From Vigna angularis (taxonomy: Eukaryota > Streptophyta > Magnoliopsida > Fabales > Fabaceae): a stretch of 64,000 bases of DNA. The translations under genes were made by a program, and so were the position numbers. Of the stretch, positions 23,622 through 33,711 are shown one piece after another. Where the stretch lies: NCBI RefSeq assembly GCF_016808095.1, contig NC_068970.1, forward strand, positions 46,225,630-46,289,629. The letters run 5' to 3'. Position 1 is the first letter of the stretch. Every line of letters starts with the position of its first letter. The notes under the pieces are model-generated. The model searched no databases, was not told where the DNA came from, and worked only from the letters and a program-made list of their open reading frames with translations.

Positions 23622-24744
23622 TGTTAGCAAAATGATGAAGATGAAGTTTTGATGATGTCCAAATCAAGTCAAGAACAATCAAGACTCATGAAGAATGATC
23701 TTTGAAGACTTGTAACCTTTTGTAATAATTGTATGAACATAGGAAAATTAGTAGTTTTATGTATGCATTCAAAAGTGATGTAAAAATAAATCAAAAAGCC
23801 AAAACTGTGTAGGGCTAATCGATTAACAAAGGGTGTTAATCGATTGTTCCAGTGCGCCATGAAGAAGCACAAAAATGCAGACTAATCGATTAGCAGATCA
23901 GACTAATCGATTAGCGCTAATCGATTAGCAGGGGCTGTTAATCGATTAACGTTAATCGATTAGCAGAGCAGACTAATCGATTAACACAGTGACCGTTTGA
24001 AAAACTAGCCGTTTTTAGAGCCGTTGGACTATCCGTTGGGGTGCTAATCGATTAACCATTGTAGCTAATCGATTAACACAGTGAGAAAGGCTGAAAACGA
24101 AAAATGGAAGAGTCTTTGGATGAGTCTATAAATAGACTCTCATTTCCTCTCAACAACTAGAGACACAGAAACTCTTCCCTTGTGCTCAAATACTCAGAAA
24201 TTCTTGAGACTTGTGTGTTCTTGTTCGGCTTGTGAAACTCTTGTCTGTGGAGCTGGTGAAGTGCTGCTACGGTGACAGAGGAAATAGCCGGTTCATCCTT
24301 GGTGTGTCTAAGGAGGTGTTCGGAAGAGAATCATCCTTCGTGAAGTATTCGGAGGAGGTGTTCATCCTTCGTGAAGTATTCGGAGGAGGTGTTCATCCTT
24401 TGTGAAGACTCAAAGGAGGTGTAGTTTCATCTCTTGTGGTATCAAGAGAGGTGGTTTCTAAACTCTTACAAATTGTATCTTTGTGATTGTAGTTTGTAAT
24501 TGTTTTGTGTTAGTGAAACTGTTTATCTTGTTTTGAGATAAGCGACTGGACGTAGGATTGGTAAGATCCGAACCAGGATAAAATCATCTGTCCAAATTTC
24601 TCTCAACCTTACTCTTGCTTTATTTGTCTTTGTTAATTGCTAAGTAAGTTTAATTGAGTAGAAATTAAAAGGCACACGTTTGAATTAAAAACCCTCTTGG
24701 TTTGTTATTCCACGCTAACCATTCCGCTGCAGCCGCTCTTGACA
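23622..24744 (+). repeat. 5' LTR of copia element
   Basis: 1123 bp. It holds a cluster of TAATCGATTA palindromes (about 23817-24080) followed by TATAAATAGACTC at about 24127, a good TATA box. Thus the palindromes lie just upstream of the promoter. Confidence 0.93.
24127..24135 (+). promoter_or_regulatory. TATA box in copia LTR
   Basis: TATAAATAG inside the LTR, shortly downstream of the palindrome cluster; the same box occurs in the right LTR near 27657. Confidence 0.6.
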
Positions 24745-24746
24745 AT

Positions 24747-24758
24747 TGGTATCAGAGC
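24747..24758 (+). other. Primer-binding site, copia element
   Basis: TGGTATCAGAGC begins two bases after the 5' LTR; it is complementary to the 3' end of initiator tRNA-Met, the usual primer of copia elements. Confidence 0.9.
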
Positions 24759-24778
24759 TTGCTTTGATAGTCATTCAA

Positions 24779-26386
24779 ATGGCAGGATCACATCAAACCT
24801 TTGCAGAGGGTGCATCAATCAATAGACCACCACTATTCACAGGTGAAAATTACGCATTTTGGAAGGTCAGAATGCAAATTTTTATGGAATCTATTGATAT
24901 AGATATTTGGGATGCTGTTGCATTTGGTCCTTTTGTTCCAAGTAACAATATGCAGGAACCAAAGCCCCGTGACCAATGGACTGCTCAAGATAAGAAAAAA
25001 TTTGGTAATGATGTAAAAGCTCGTAATATTATTTCATCTGCTTTAACTGTTGATGAGTTTTACAGGATTTCTATTTGTAAAACTGCACAAGAAATGTGGG
25101 AAGTACTAAGAGTAACCCATGAAGGTACAGATGATGTTAAGAGAGCTAGAAAGAATACCTTAATCCAGGAATACGAGATGTTCAGGATGAAGCAAGGGGA
25201 AACAATAGTAGATGTTCAAAAACGTTTCACCAACATTGTCAATCATCTCATTGGACTAGGTAAATCTTTCGATACTGATGAGCTTAATATAAAAATTCTG
25301 AAATCTTTAGACAGGTCTTGGCAACCAAAAGTGACTGCAATTTCTGAGTCACAAAATCTCAACACCATGACTATGGCGGAACTTTTTGGAAAGTTGAGGG
25401 AACATGAACTTGACCTCGGAAGACTAGATGAAGAAGAAGCAAAAGCAAAAACTAAGAAAAACAGTCTAGCCTTGAAATCTGAGGTAGAAAGGAGCAAGAG
25501 CAAAATGGAAGATGAAGATTCAGAAGATGAAGAAAATTTGAGACTCATGATAAAAAGACTCAATAGGTTCATGAAATCAAAAGACAAAGGAAGATTAAAA
25601 TACGAAAAGAAAGATAATCCAGTATCTTCCTCAAATTACCGATGCTACGGTTGCGGAGAAAAGGGACATTTAAAAGCAGACTGCCCAAATCAAAAGAAGG
25701 GTGAAGAAAAGAAATTCTTCAAGAAAAAGAAGGCATACATTGCATGGGAAGACGACAATGAGACCATTTCAGATTCAAGCTACTCAGATGAAGAAGCAAA
25801 CATCTGTTTAGTGGTGAACGACGACGCTGGAAGCCAAGTAAGTACATCTAGCGATTCTGATAATTCTAGTCAAATTAGTGAAAATGAGTTGCATGAAATT
25901 TATGCTGCTTTAATAGTAGAATCTGAAAAATTAGATAAAACCCATCAGAAATTGAAAAAGGATTTCAAAGAGTTAAAATTGAATTTTGAAAATACTCTTG
26001 AAGAAAATCAAAATTTAAAAACAAATTTTGAAACTATTATTGATGAAAATAAAACTTTGAAAAATAGAGTTTTATTTCTTGAAAAGGGTAAATTTACTAG
26101 TAGTGATGAATGTGCTTCTTGTGAAAATTTTAAGAAACTACTAGAACAAACAACCTCAGGAGAATGTAGTAAAACTAATAAGGTTGTTAAAAATAAGTAT
26201 GTTCCTAGAATTAAAAATAAACATAATCATAGAACCCGTAGAACTTGGGAAGAAAAAGGAACAACTTATAGGAACACAAATGTTGCATCATGCTTTTATT
26301 GTATGAAAAAGGGTCATACATCTAATAAATGTAAAATTAAGCATTATGGTGTTCCAAGTGGTAGATTTATTTGGGTTGTAAAATGA
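24779..26386 (+). CDS. Copia gag (capsid/nucleocapsid) protein
   Basis: Intact 535-aa frame from ATG at 24779. The N-terminal half is a Retrotran_gag_2/UBN2-type capsid (LFTGENYAFWKVRMQIF, residues about 20-36). A CCHC zinc knuckle, CYGCGEKGHLKADC, is at about 289-302. An acidic, Ser-rich stretch and a Lys/Glu/Asn-rich coiled-coil region (about 370-430) follow. A second knuckle, CFYCMKKGHTSNKC, is at about 505-518. After the stop, decayed text still shows the INPKDPYKI phrase that precedes protease in SIRE-like polyproteins, so the stop marks a truncation rather than a natural gag end. The intact frame suggests recent activity in trans. Confidence 0.88.
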   Translation: MAGSHQTFAEGASINRPPLFTGENYAFWKVRMQIFMESIDIDIWDAVAFGPFVPSNNMQEPKPRDQWTAQDKKKFGNDVKARNIISSALTVDEFYRISICKTAQEMWEVLRVTHEGTDDVKRARKNTLIQEYEMFRMKQGETIVDVQKRFTNIVNHLIGLGKSFDTDELNIKILKSLDRSWQPKVTAISESQNLNTMTMAELFGKLREHELDLGRLDEEEAKAKTKKNSLALKSEVERSKSKMEDEDSEDEENLRLMIKRLNRFMKSKDKGRLKYEKKDNPVSSSNYRCYGCGEKGHLKADCPNQKKGEEKKFFKKKKAYIAWEDDNETISDSSYSDEEANICLVVNDDAGSQVSTSSDSDNSSQISENELHEIYAALIVESEKLDKTHQKLKKDFKELKLNFENTLEENQNLKTNFETIIDENKTLKNRVLFLEKGKFTSSDECASCENFKKLLEQTTSGECSKTNKVVKNKYVPRIKNKHNHRTRRTWEEKGTTYRNTNVASCFYCMKKGHTSNKCKIKHYGVPSGRFIWVVK

Positions 26387-26539
26387 TTTCAAATTTTTAA
26401 ATTAACCCAAAGGACCCATACAAAATAGTTGGGTACCTATTGTTTAAAATTTAGAATTTCTTTAAAACAATATTTAAGAAAATTTTTAAAAATTGTTTTT
26501 GTTCTAAATATTTGAAAAATTAAGAAATTTTTATTCCAA

Positions 26540-26800
26540 GGTAGATGGAACTATTCTTTTAATATACAAAGCATATATAGTTTTCAAACGGAAAACATTT
26601 GAAAAAGAAGAATGTGTGCATGTTGTCTTTGATGAAATTTTAGACCTTGAGGCAACACCTCTTGAGTCATTTAAATTATTTGCAGGCAATGATGAAAATT
26701 TGTAGAAGACAACAAATGAAGTGAAGAATGATGACAATCCTCAAGATGAAGATCTAAACAAAATATGAAAACAACCTAGAGGATTCTCATTACAAAATTG
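26540..26800 (+). pseudogene. Integrase C-terminal relic of copia element
   Basis: The reading KAYIVFKRKTFEKEECVHVV followed by FDE at about 26565-26640 is the end-of-integrase phrase of copia polyproteins. It is followed by stops. It sits directly after gag, so a deletion removed protease and most of integrase and another removed RT/RNase H. Confidence 0.65.
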
Positions 26801-27151
26801 GAGGGATATCTAAAGGGGTACTTTATATTTCTATGTTTTTATTAGTGTATGCCCTTTATATTTCCTTGTATGCTTGCCTCTTTAAATTCAATAAAATGTA
26901 TGTTGTTTTTCTTATTATTTCTATACATACATGCCTTTATTGAGGGGGAGTATAATTTCTAATACATTTAGGGGGAGAAATTATACATCACTTTTTAATA
27001 ATGATCAAAAAGGGGGAGAAATATTTAAAGTCTTAAACTTATTTCTAAGTTCACTAACAATTGTTTCTTCCTTAAGTTGTATTTTAAAAACAGATTATTA
27101 CCAAAAGCTTTAAATCAAGAAGGTTTTGATCATCATCAAAAAGGGGGAGAT
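26801..27151 (+). other. Copia 3' noncoding part with polypurine tracts
   Basis: Three purine blocks, GAGGGGGAG, AGGGGGAGAAA and AAAAAGGGGGAGAAA, precede the final AAAAAGGGGGAGAT that abuts the right LTR at 27152. The last is the likely primer for plus-strand synthesis; repeated blocks of this sort are usual for SIRE-like elements. Confidence 0.7.
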
Positions 27152-28274
27152 TGTTAGCAAAATGATGAAGATGAAGTTTTGATGATGTCCAAATCAAGTC
27201 AAGAACAATCAAGACTCATGAAGAATGATCTTTGAAGACTTGTAACCTTTTGTAATAATTGTATGAACATAGGAAAATTAGTAGTTTTATGTATGCATTC
27301 AAAAGTGATGTAAAAATAAATCAAAAAGCCAAAACTGTGTAGTGCTAATCGATTAACACAGGGTGTTAATCGATTGTTCCAGTGCGCCATGAAGAAGCAC
27401 AAAAATGCAGACTAATCGATTAGCAGATCAGACTAATCGATTAGCGCTAATCGATTAGCAGGGGCTGTTAATCGATTAACGTTAATCGATTAGCAGAGCA
27501 GACTAATCGATTAACACAGTGACCGTTTGAAAAACTAGCCGTTTTTAGAGCCGTTGGACTATCCGTTGGGGTGCTAATCGATTAACCACTGTAGCTAATC
27601 GATTAACACAGTGAGAAAGGCTGAAAACGAAAAATGGAAGAGTCTTTGGATGAGTCTATAAATAGACTCTCATTTCCTCTCAACAACTAGAGACACAGAA
27701 ACTCTTCCCTTGTGCTCAAATACTCAGAAATTCTTGAGACTTGTGTGTTCTTGTTCGGCTTGTGAAACTCTTGTCTGTGGAGCTGGTGAAGTGCTGCTAC
27801 GGTGACAGAGGAAATAGCCGGTTCATCCTTGGTGTGTCTAAGGAGGTGTTCGGAAGAGAATCATCCTTCGTGAAGTATTCGGAGGAGGTGTTCATCCTTC
27901 GTGAAGTATTCGGAGGAGGTGTTCATCCTTTGTGAAGACTCAAAGGAGGTGTAGTTTCATCTCTTGTGGTATCAAGAGAGGTGGTTTCTAAACTCTTACA
28001 AATTGTATCTTTGTGATTGTAGTTTGTAATTGTTTTGTGTTAGTGAAACTGTTTATCTTGTTTTGAGATAAGCGACTGGACGTAGGATTGGTAAGATCCG
28101 AACCAGGATAAAATCATCTGTGCAAATTTCTCTCAACCTTACTCTTGCTTTATTTGTCTTTGTTAATTGCTAAGTAAGTTTAATTGAGTAGAAATTAAAA
28201 GGCACACGTTTGAATTAAAAACCCTCTTGGTTTGTTATTCCACGCTAACCATTCCGCTGCAGCCGCTCCTGACA
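27152..28274 (+). repeat. 3' LTR of copia element
   Basis: 1123 bp, the same length as the left copy, with about five base differences noticed by eye. Confidence 0.93.
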
Positions 28275-28774
28275 GATAGAACACAACGTGTTCTCTTTTA
28301 GTAGGCTAACTTTATGAATTTGGCCAATAAAAAGGGTTCCAACAAATGGCCTTGATCACATGATGCAAAACAAGCAATTGATTCAATCATAGAAAACCTG
28401 GGCAAAATCATTCATGCTTTCAAAGTAATAGCATTCAATCATACCAAAAACTCTGGAGCTCAAAACCTCACATATAAGCTCATTCACATTTGACATACAC
28501 ATCCTGCTTAATCTCACAATCACAATCATAATATCATGCATTTGTTCACAAAGCTTGTGAATCACCTGTATAAGCATTTTAATGTGCACATCTATCTCAA
28601 CCTCAATCAATCAATAAGCATCATCAAGCAGTACTTATCACACAATCACAGTTAATAGCAAACCATCATAACAAACCAGGTGTTCAATAGAGTACATCAA
28701 ACCCTAATCTAAAAACAAAAATAAATAAGTTCAGAACACTAAACCAAACAAAAGCATAAGTCCTGCTCTAGTTA

Positions 28775-28800
28775 TGATAGCATTCATCAGTAAATGCTAT
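28775..28800 (-). ncRNA. Hairpin after ORF2 remnant, element 2
   Basis: A perfect 9-bp stem, GATAGCATT with AATGCTATC on the minus strand, encloses TACTGATG. Compared with element 1 the C:G next to the loop has become T:A on both sides, so pairing is kept by compensatory change. Confidence 0.6.
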
Positions 28801-28891
28801 CTCAACTCTTCCTCAATCTGAGTTGTCCTCTGTATCCTCCTTCTTCTTGGATCTTATAGTCTTGATTCTTTTTGCCCGATGAGGAGGCCAT
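28800..28891 (-). pseudogene. ORF2 remnant of element 2 (internal deletion)
   Basis: Minus-strand ATG at 28891 after TTTGATGCAG reads MASSSGKK as in the other ORF2 copies. It then jumps to a short acidic end just before the stop and the conserved hairpin. About 1 kb of ORF2 has been deleted, leaving its two ends and the 5'UTR. Confidence 0.75.
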
Positions 28892-29380
28892 CCCTGCATC
28901 AAACATAATTCACAAAACCAAAAGATACATTGTTAAGCATTAGTAAACCACAATGAAGAAATCAGCCCCTTCAATGATGCTCTCTCCCAACCCCAAACTT
29001 TGATGGCACACTAGTGAAAAAGTGAGTGGAAGAGATTTTTTTCTTAAGAGGTAAGAGTGAAAAGATGTGGAAAACCTAGGAGAAGATGTGTGGAAGTGTT
29101 TGTGCAGAGAAAAGCCAGAAAGTATAAGACTTTGCACAGCTTAGGGTTTAAAAATACCCTAATGGGCTCGGGTCCCGCTAAGGGGAACTAAAGCCCATTC
29201 TGCGCGAGTACCGCTCAGCGGTAAATTACCGCTCAGCGACACTTTCGTGATGTGCTCCTCTCCTTCTTTTCTTAACCTACGTGTCTTCCCTACATGCCCC
29301 TCATGGGTTCCCTGCAATTCAATGTTAAAAATGCTTATGCAAATCCTAACTAAAATAAACAAACAGAAACAATCAATCAA

Positions 29381-29680
29381 CTGGGTTGCCTCCCAGGTAG
29401 CGCTTGTTTAACGTCACGAGCCTGACCCAAAATCCACCAACACCCATCAGTAGGTGCAAAATTTTCTCATTAACACCCATCAGTAGGTGTTACAAACCTA
29501 GTATCCTTCAGTAGATACTTAACCACCTAGCATCCTTCAGTAGATGCTGGATCCACCACAATATTTACAAGATAATGTCCACAGGTTAAAAATTATAAAA
29601 CTAAAATCAAAATCAAAAGTTTGTCAATCACTGGGTTGCCTTCCAGCAAGCGCTCTTTTAATGTCATTAGCTTGACCCAA
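29381..29680 (-). ncRNA. Structured spacer module between gag-pro and ORF2, element 2
   Basis: Two 50-nt motifs (29631-29680 and 29381-29430, minus strand) each begin TTGGGTCARGC, contain TRAYRTTAAAMRAGCGCT and end GGCAACCCA, so their ends can pair (TGGGT with ACCCA). Between them are four hairpins with a constant TACTGA loop: stem TAACACC/GGTGTTA (29471-29492), AGTATC/GATACT (29500-29519), AGCATC/GATGCT (29529-29548) and a shorter CACC/GGTG (29441-29456). The same module, 308 nt long, is in element 3. An RNA-level role is inference. Confidence 0.55.
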
Positions 29681-29686
29681 TAAAGT

Positions 29687-31954
29687 TCAAGTTCCATCTT
29701 CTTTATAGTTGATGTTATCATTCCACCAACTTCTCAACTGCTTCCTTTGGACTGTCTTGGTTCTTCTAGAATATGGAGACTCTATCTCTATCATCTCCTT
29801 CTCTTTAAAGCCCTTCACAACCCACAACTTATTCTTGATTCTTACTGGTGTGCCAAGTTGGAGTCTTCTTTTCTTCCAGTCTCTAGGAATTTCTTCTCCT
29901 CTTCCAATCTCCTCTTCCTTAGGTACCTGAAACAACAAACAATGGTTACCTGAAACCTCAAGATCTTCATCTTTATGTCTAGTCATGGGTGCATCTCGAA
30001 ATGCAGCTTTATAACTAGCCTCTTCCTCCTTTGCTTGCGTCTCATCTTTGAAGACATCCACCACCACTCTTTCCTCTCTGTCCTGGAGCACTACTATACC
30101 TTCATTTACATCTATGATGGTCCTGGCCGTTTTCATAAACGGTCTTCCAAGTATGATAGGTATCTTCTCGGTCTCCATCTTCATCACCACAAAGTCTGCT
30201 AAAAACTGAAGTTTGCCAACACAAACTATAATGTCCTCTGCAATCCCACATGGCTCCTTTGAAGATCCATCGGCCATTACTAGATTAACCTTTACAGGTT
30301 TCACTTTAACACTGCCAATTTGCTCCAGTAAAGAATAAGGTATCAAGTTAACACTTGAACCTAAATCAAGGAGAGCTTTCTTTACCTTTTTCTTCCCTAT
30401 AGTACAAGGGATAGAAAAACTACCTGGATCTGGTGCTTTAGGTGGGAATGACTCTTTCTTAACAGTTATACACTTTTCTTCCTCAACATCTCTACGTCTC
30501 TTCTTTGTAGAGGTTCCTTCATCTGATTTTGTGTAAACTGCAATTTTCTGTAGAATTTGTTCCCAAGGTGCGTCATTATCCACCATTCTGAATAACTCTG
30601 TGAAGTCCATTTGTTTCTCTTGATTTGTTGGGAAAGGAAAAGTGTTCTTTCTTTCTACTTCTCTCCTTTCTTCTGTTTCTCCTTCTTCTAACTCAATTAT
30701 CTCTTCATTAACACTCTTTACCACTTTGCACTCTTCTCTGGGGTTAACCTCAATATTAGCCCCAAAATTTCTAGTTGGCCTCTCTTCCAATTGCTTGGTA
30801 ATCTGACCCATTTGAATCTCCCAATTCTTTATAGCAGCTTCAGTGCTCTTTTGAGAAGATTCTATTTTCTGGATGAATTGCTGAAGAGTTTCTTCCAACC
30901 TTGTTTGTCTTTCATTAAGCATAGATAACTGTTGCCACAAGGTTGGTTGCTGCTGCTGCTTATTATATTGATTAGCTTGCCCAGTTTGTCCTTGGCCAAT
31001 GCTCGGATGTGGTTTCCACCCTTGATTATAATTCCCTTGACGGTATGGAAATTGATTAGCCATGAAATTAACATCCTCCACGGCTTCCACTGGAAAAGCA
31101 CACTGACCATTGACATGATCACCTCCACATAATTCGCACAACTGGGTTTGTACCTGTGCAGCAGATTTCAACTCTTTAGGTAATTGAGCCAAAGTTTTAG
31201 TCAGAGTCTCCAGCTGTTGAGTTAGAATTTTATTCTGAGCTAGCAAGGCATCATGTGTTTGTAATTGAAGAACTCCTTTTTGTTGCATAGGAGCTCCTCT
31301 CTCACTGTGCAGCTCATTATCACTAGTAGCCATGTTTTCTATAATTTCAGTTGCTTCCTCTGGAGTCTTCCATTTAATATTGTCTCCTGCTGAGGCGTCC
31401 AGCATCATCTTGGTTTGTGAACCAAGCCCTCCAAGGAAAGTTAAGACTACTTCTTGATCTTCAAAACCATGCGTGGGAGTTTTACGTAACAAGCTTTTAT
31501 ACCTGTCCCATGCATGCCCCAGTGATTCTTCCATGCCCTGCTTGAATGAAGAAATCTCTTGCTTGCCTTTGGTCACCTTAGATTGTGGGAGGTACTTGTT
31601 TAAAAATTTTGTGACCACTGCTTCCCACTCTGTGAAACTTTCTTCTGGAAAAGAATTCAACCAAAGCTTAGCATTGCCTCCCAATGAGAAAGGAAACAAG
31701 CTAAGTTTGATAGCTTCGTCTGGCACCCCATTAATCTTGACTGTGTTGCAAATCTCATTAAAGGTAGTAAGGTGCTCATATGGGCTTTCATGAGATAACC
31801 CATTAAATTGATTACTCTTCACCAGTTGAATTAGTGCTGGTTTGACCTCCATATTGGCTGCATTGACTCTAGGTCTAGCTATGCTGTTAAAGTGCTGAGG
31901 TCGAGCAATATTAGTATAATCTGCAAGAGTTCTTCTAGCATTATTGTTCTCCAT
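29687..31954 (-). CDS. Athila-like gag with aspartic protease, element 2
   Basis: 755-aa frame, MENNNARRTL. A retrotransposon gag domain lies at about 60-210 (FPFSLGGNAKLWLNSFP, then FLNKYLPQSK). A zinc knuckle CELCGGDHVNGQC is at 273-285, followed by a Gln-rich part. An aspartic protease lies at about 505-630 with ALLDLGSSVNLIP (the DLG form of the active site seen in Athila-type proteases) and IILGRPFM. The end (about 695-745) is basic and does not look like reverse transcriptase. The frame continues upstream in phase to an ATG at 32122, but a TAA at 32083-32081 separates the two. The rest of pol is missing; the structured module follows seven bases after the stop. Confidence 0.85.
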   Translation of the reverse strand: MENNNARRTLADYTNIARPQHFNSIARPRVNAANMEVKPALIQLVKSNQFNGLSHESPYEHLTTFNEICNTVKINGVPDEAIKLSLFPFSLGGNAKLWLNSFPEESFTEWEAVVTKFLNKYLPQSKVTKGKQEISSFKQGMEESLGHAWDRYKSLLRKTPTHGFEDQEVVLTFLGGLGSQTKMMLDASAGDNIKWKTPEEATEIIENMATSDNELHSERGAPMQQKGVLQLQTHDALLAQNKILTQQLETLTKTLAQLPKELKSAAQVQTQLCELCGGDHVNGQCAFPVEAVEDVNFMANQFPYRQGNYNQGWKPHPSIGQGQTGQANQYNKQQQQPTLWQQLSMLNERQTRLEETLQQFIQKIESSQKSTEAAIKNWEIQMGQITKQLEERPTRNFGANIEVNPREECKVVKSVNEEIIELEEGETEERREVERKNTFPFPTNQEKQMDFTELFRMVDNDAPWEQILQKIAVYTKSDEGTSTKKRRRDVEEEKCITVKKESFPPKAPDPGSFSIPCTIGKKKVKKALLDLGSSVNLIPYSLLEQIGSVKVKPVKVNLVMADGSSKEPCGIAEDIIVCVGKLQFLADFVVMKMETEKIPIILGRPFMKTARTIIDVNEGIVVLQDREERVVVDVFKDETQAKEEEASYKAAFRDAPMTRHKDEDLEVSGNHCLLFQVPKEEEIGRGEEIPRDWKKRRLQLGTPVRIKNKLWVVKGFKEKEMIEIESPYSRRTKTVQRKQLRSWWNDNINYKEDGT

Positions 31955-32378
31955 ACTTCCTGTGCTATGAACAAAACCTTGTGGTGATGATTGTAAGAGA
32001 GTTTCTGGAGAAGGGAAAAGTTCTCTAGACGTTCTGATTCTTCTCCTCCTTCTACTCTCGTCTAGACCTTCAAGAAGAGGTTATGTTGCTTTCTTAGTCC
32101 TAGTTCGAATTGCCTCCTGCATACACAAGAAAACAAAACCCTAGAAAATATTTGTTAGCACAAAAAGATATAAAAGATAAAAGATTCAGAAGATAGAATA
32201 AAAATAAGATAGAATAAAAATAAAATCTAACCTAATCTAAAAGATAAAAATAAAATAAAATCTAATCAAAAATAAAATCTAATCTAATCAAATAAGATAA
32301 AATAAAATAAAAACAGAAATTCAAAATTAAAGTCAAAGATAATCAATAATCACACAAATTAACCAGTTAAACCACGAG

Positions 32379-32396
32379 TCCCCGGCAACGGCGCCA
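32379..32396 (-). other. Primer-binding site, element 2
   Basis: TGGCGCCGTTGCCGGGGA on the minus strand, a few bases from the 5' LTR. It is complementary to the 3' end of plant tRNA-Asp (GATCCCCGGCAACGGCGCCA), the primer type of Athila-like elements. Confidence 0.85.
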
Positions 32397-32402
32397 AAAA
32401 CT

Positions 32403-33706
32403 TGATGGACAAATTTATGAGCACCAAAATATGATGTCACAAACTTGTTTTTCAATCGGCAAGTATGACCGAGTCGTTCAAGTAATAAACTTGGTAAGAC
32501 CAAGTATCGTTCTTCCCAAAGGACTCACGGCCTAGTTTAGTTATGTGATTTCTTGATTAGCTAAGACTTAAAGACGAAATATTTGGAGTTTAATATGCAA
32601 GAGACGAAAATAAACATGTATGCATGAAGTTTTGATCAATGGCAAAAATCAAAAGATAAACACTTTCAATGGAATATATGAATGAATATGTTGTTGGGGG
32701 TCAATTTCATCTTATCCACTCTCATATATTTTAGGAATTCAACATTCAAATCATCATTGTTAATGCCACTCTCTAAAGTACCTTTCTAGAAGGCTTCTCC
32801 CTAATCACGAGTTCATACAATTCCTAACATTCCTAATGATCAGTTCATAAGTACAAGAGCTTAACGACAACCAACATAATATTGGGAGAAATTCCCCGGA
32901 TCTAGACTTCCCCGTACGTTCCCGTATCGACAAAACCAATAATCATGCATCGAATGAGTTAAACAATGCAAGCATTAAGCAAAGAGGAAAAACCCTAACT
33001 AATGATGAAAGAAAGCATAAATCTTAGATTAAGATGCAAGCATAAATTCCATATATGAGAGCTTCAAGAGATTACATTGATTCCCCAACAAACATACAAG
33101 GTTTAGTTCACCATATTCATGGTGAACCTAGATGAATTACAATGAAAGTATGAAAGAATAAACCCAATAAAGGTGAAGAGGTAGCCTGAGCATCCAAGAT
33201 CCTCCTTCAAAGGGGTGGAAGAGAGAGTGTTTGCCTCGTTTCTGCCAAAGATGCCTAACCCTAGGAAACCCTAAGGCTTATATATCATTCGTAAATTACA
33301 AAATTTTAGGTCCAAGCCCATTAAAGTGCCGCTCAGCGGTAAACTACCGCTCAGCGGTAAGTGCGTCAGCTCGGTTCTTCCCCTCAGCGGCCATTTTGCC
33401 CCTCAGCGGTCCTCCCGTGAGCTTCTGAGTGTCGCTCAGCGGTAAACTGCCGCTGAGCGGCAGTTGCGGCTTCTCTTTTTGCACTCTTTGATTCCTTTTC
33501 TGATTCCCTCTCTCTCATTCTTCACTTCTTTCACTAAATTCACCTTAAAATCTACACAAAAACACTGAAATCAAGCATAAACCTGTCCAACTCTCTTATT
33601 TCTGAAAATATGGATAAAAGTATGATTTCAAGCTAGTTTCTAAGTCTAAAGGTTGCTTTTAGTATCAATTTTAAGCATGAAAATAACAGTTTTTCAACTG
33701 TTATCA
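32403..33706 (-). repeat. 5' LTR of element 2
   Basis: 1304 bp. TATATAAGCC box on the minus strand at about 33279-33288, with CCGCTGAGCGG-like palindromes just upstream of it at about 33328-33465. Confidence 0.93.
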
Positions 33707-33711
33707 ACTAG

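Larger units (their letters stand above)
23622..28274 (+). mobile_element. Young gag-only copia (SIRE-like) element
   Basis: Flanked by an exact 5-bp duplication GATAG (23617-23621 and 28275-28279). Two 1123-bp LTRs (TGTTAGCAAAATG to GCTCYTGACA) bound a 2.4-kb interior with a Met-tRNA primer-binding site, one gag frame, a short integrase-end relic and a polypurine tract. Protease, reverse transcriptase, RNase H and most of integrase are absent, the layout described for terminal-repeat gag-only (TR-GAG) elements. Only about five LTR differences are visible, fewer than in host element 2, which agrees with the nesting order. Confidence 0.93.
21565..33706 (-). mobile_element. Athila-like element 2, near-intact ends, deletion derivative
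   Basis: It is flanked by an exact 5-bp duplication ACTAG (21560-21564 and 33707-33711). Two 1304-bp LTRs (TGATGGACAAA to AACTGTTATCA on the plus strand) bound it. The primer-binding site abuts the right LTR, so it is transcribed on the minus strand. Without the nested copia element it is about 7.5 kb. It holds gag-protease but no reverse transcriptase or integrase, and ORF2 has been cut to its ends. It cannot move alone and must have depended on a related helper. Confidence 0.92.
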
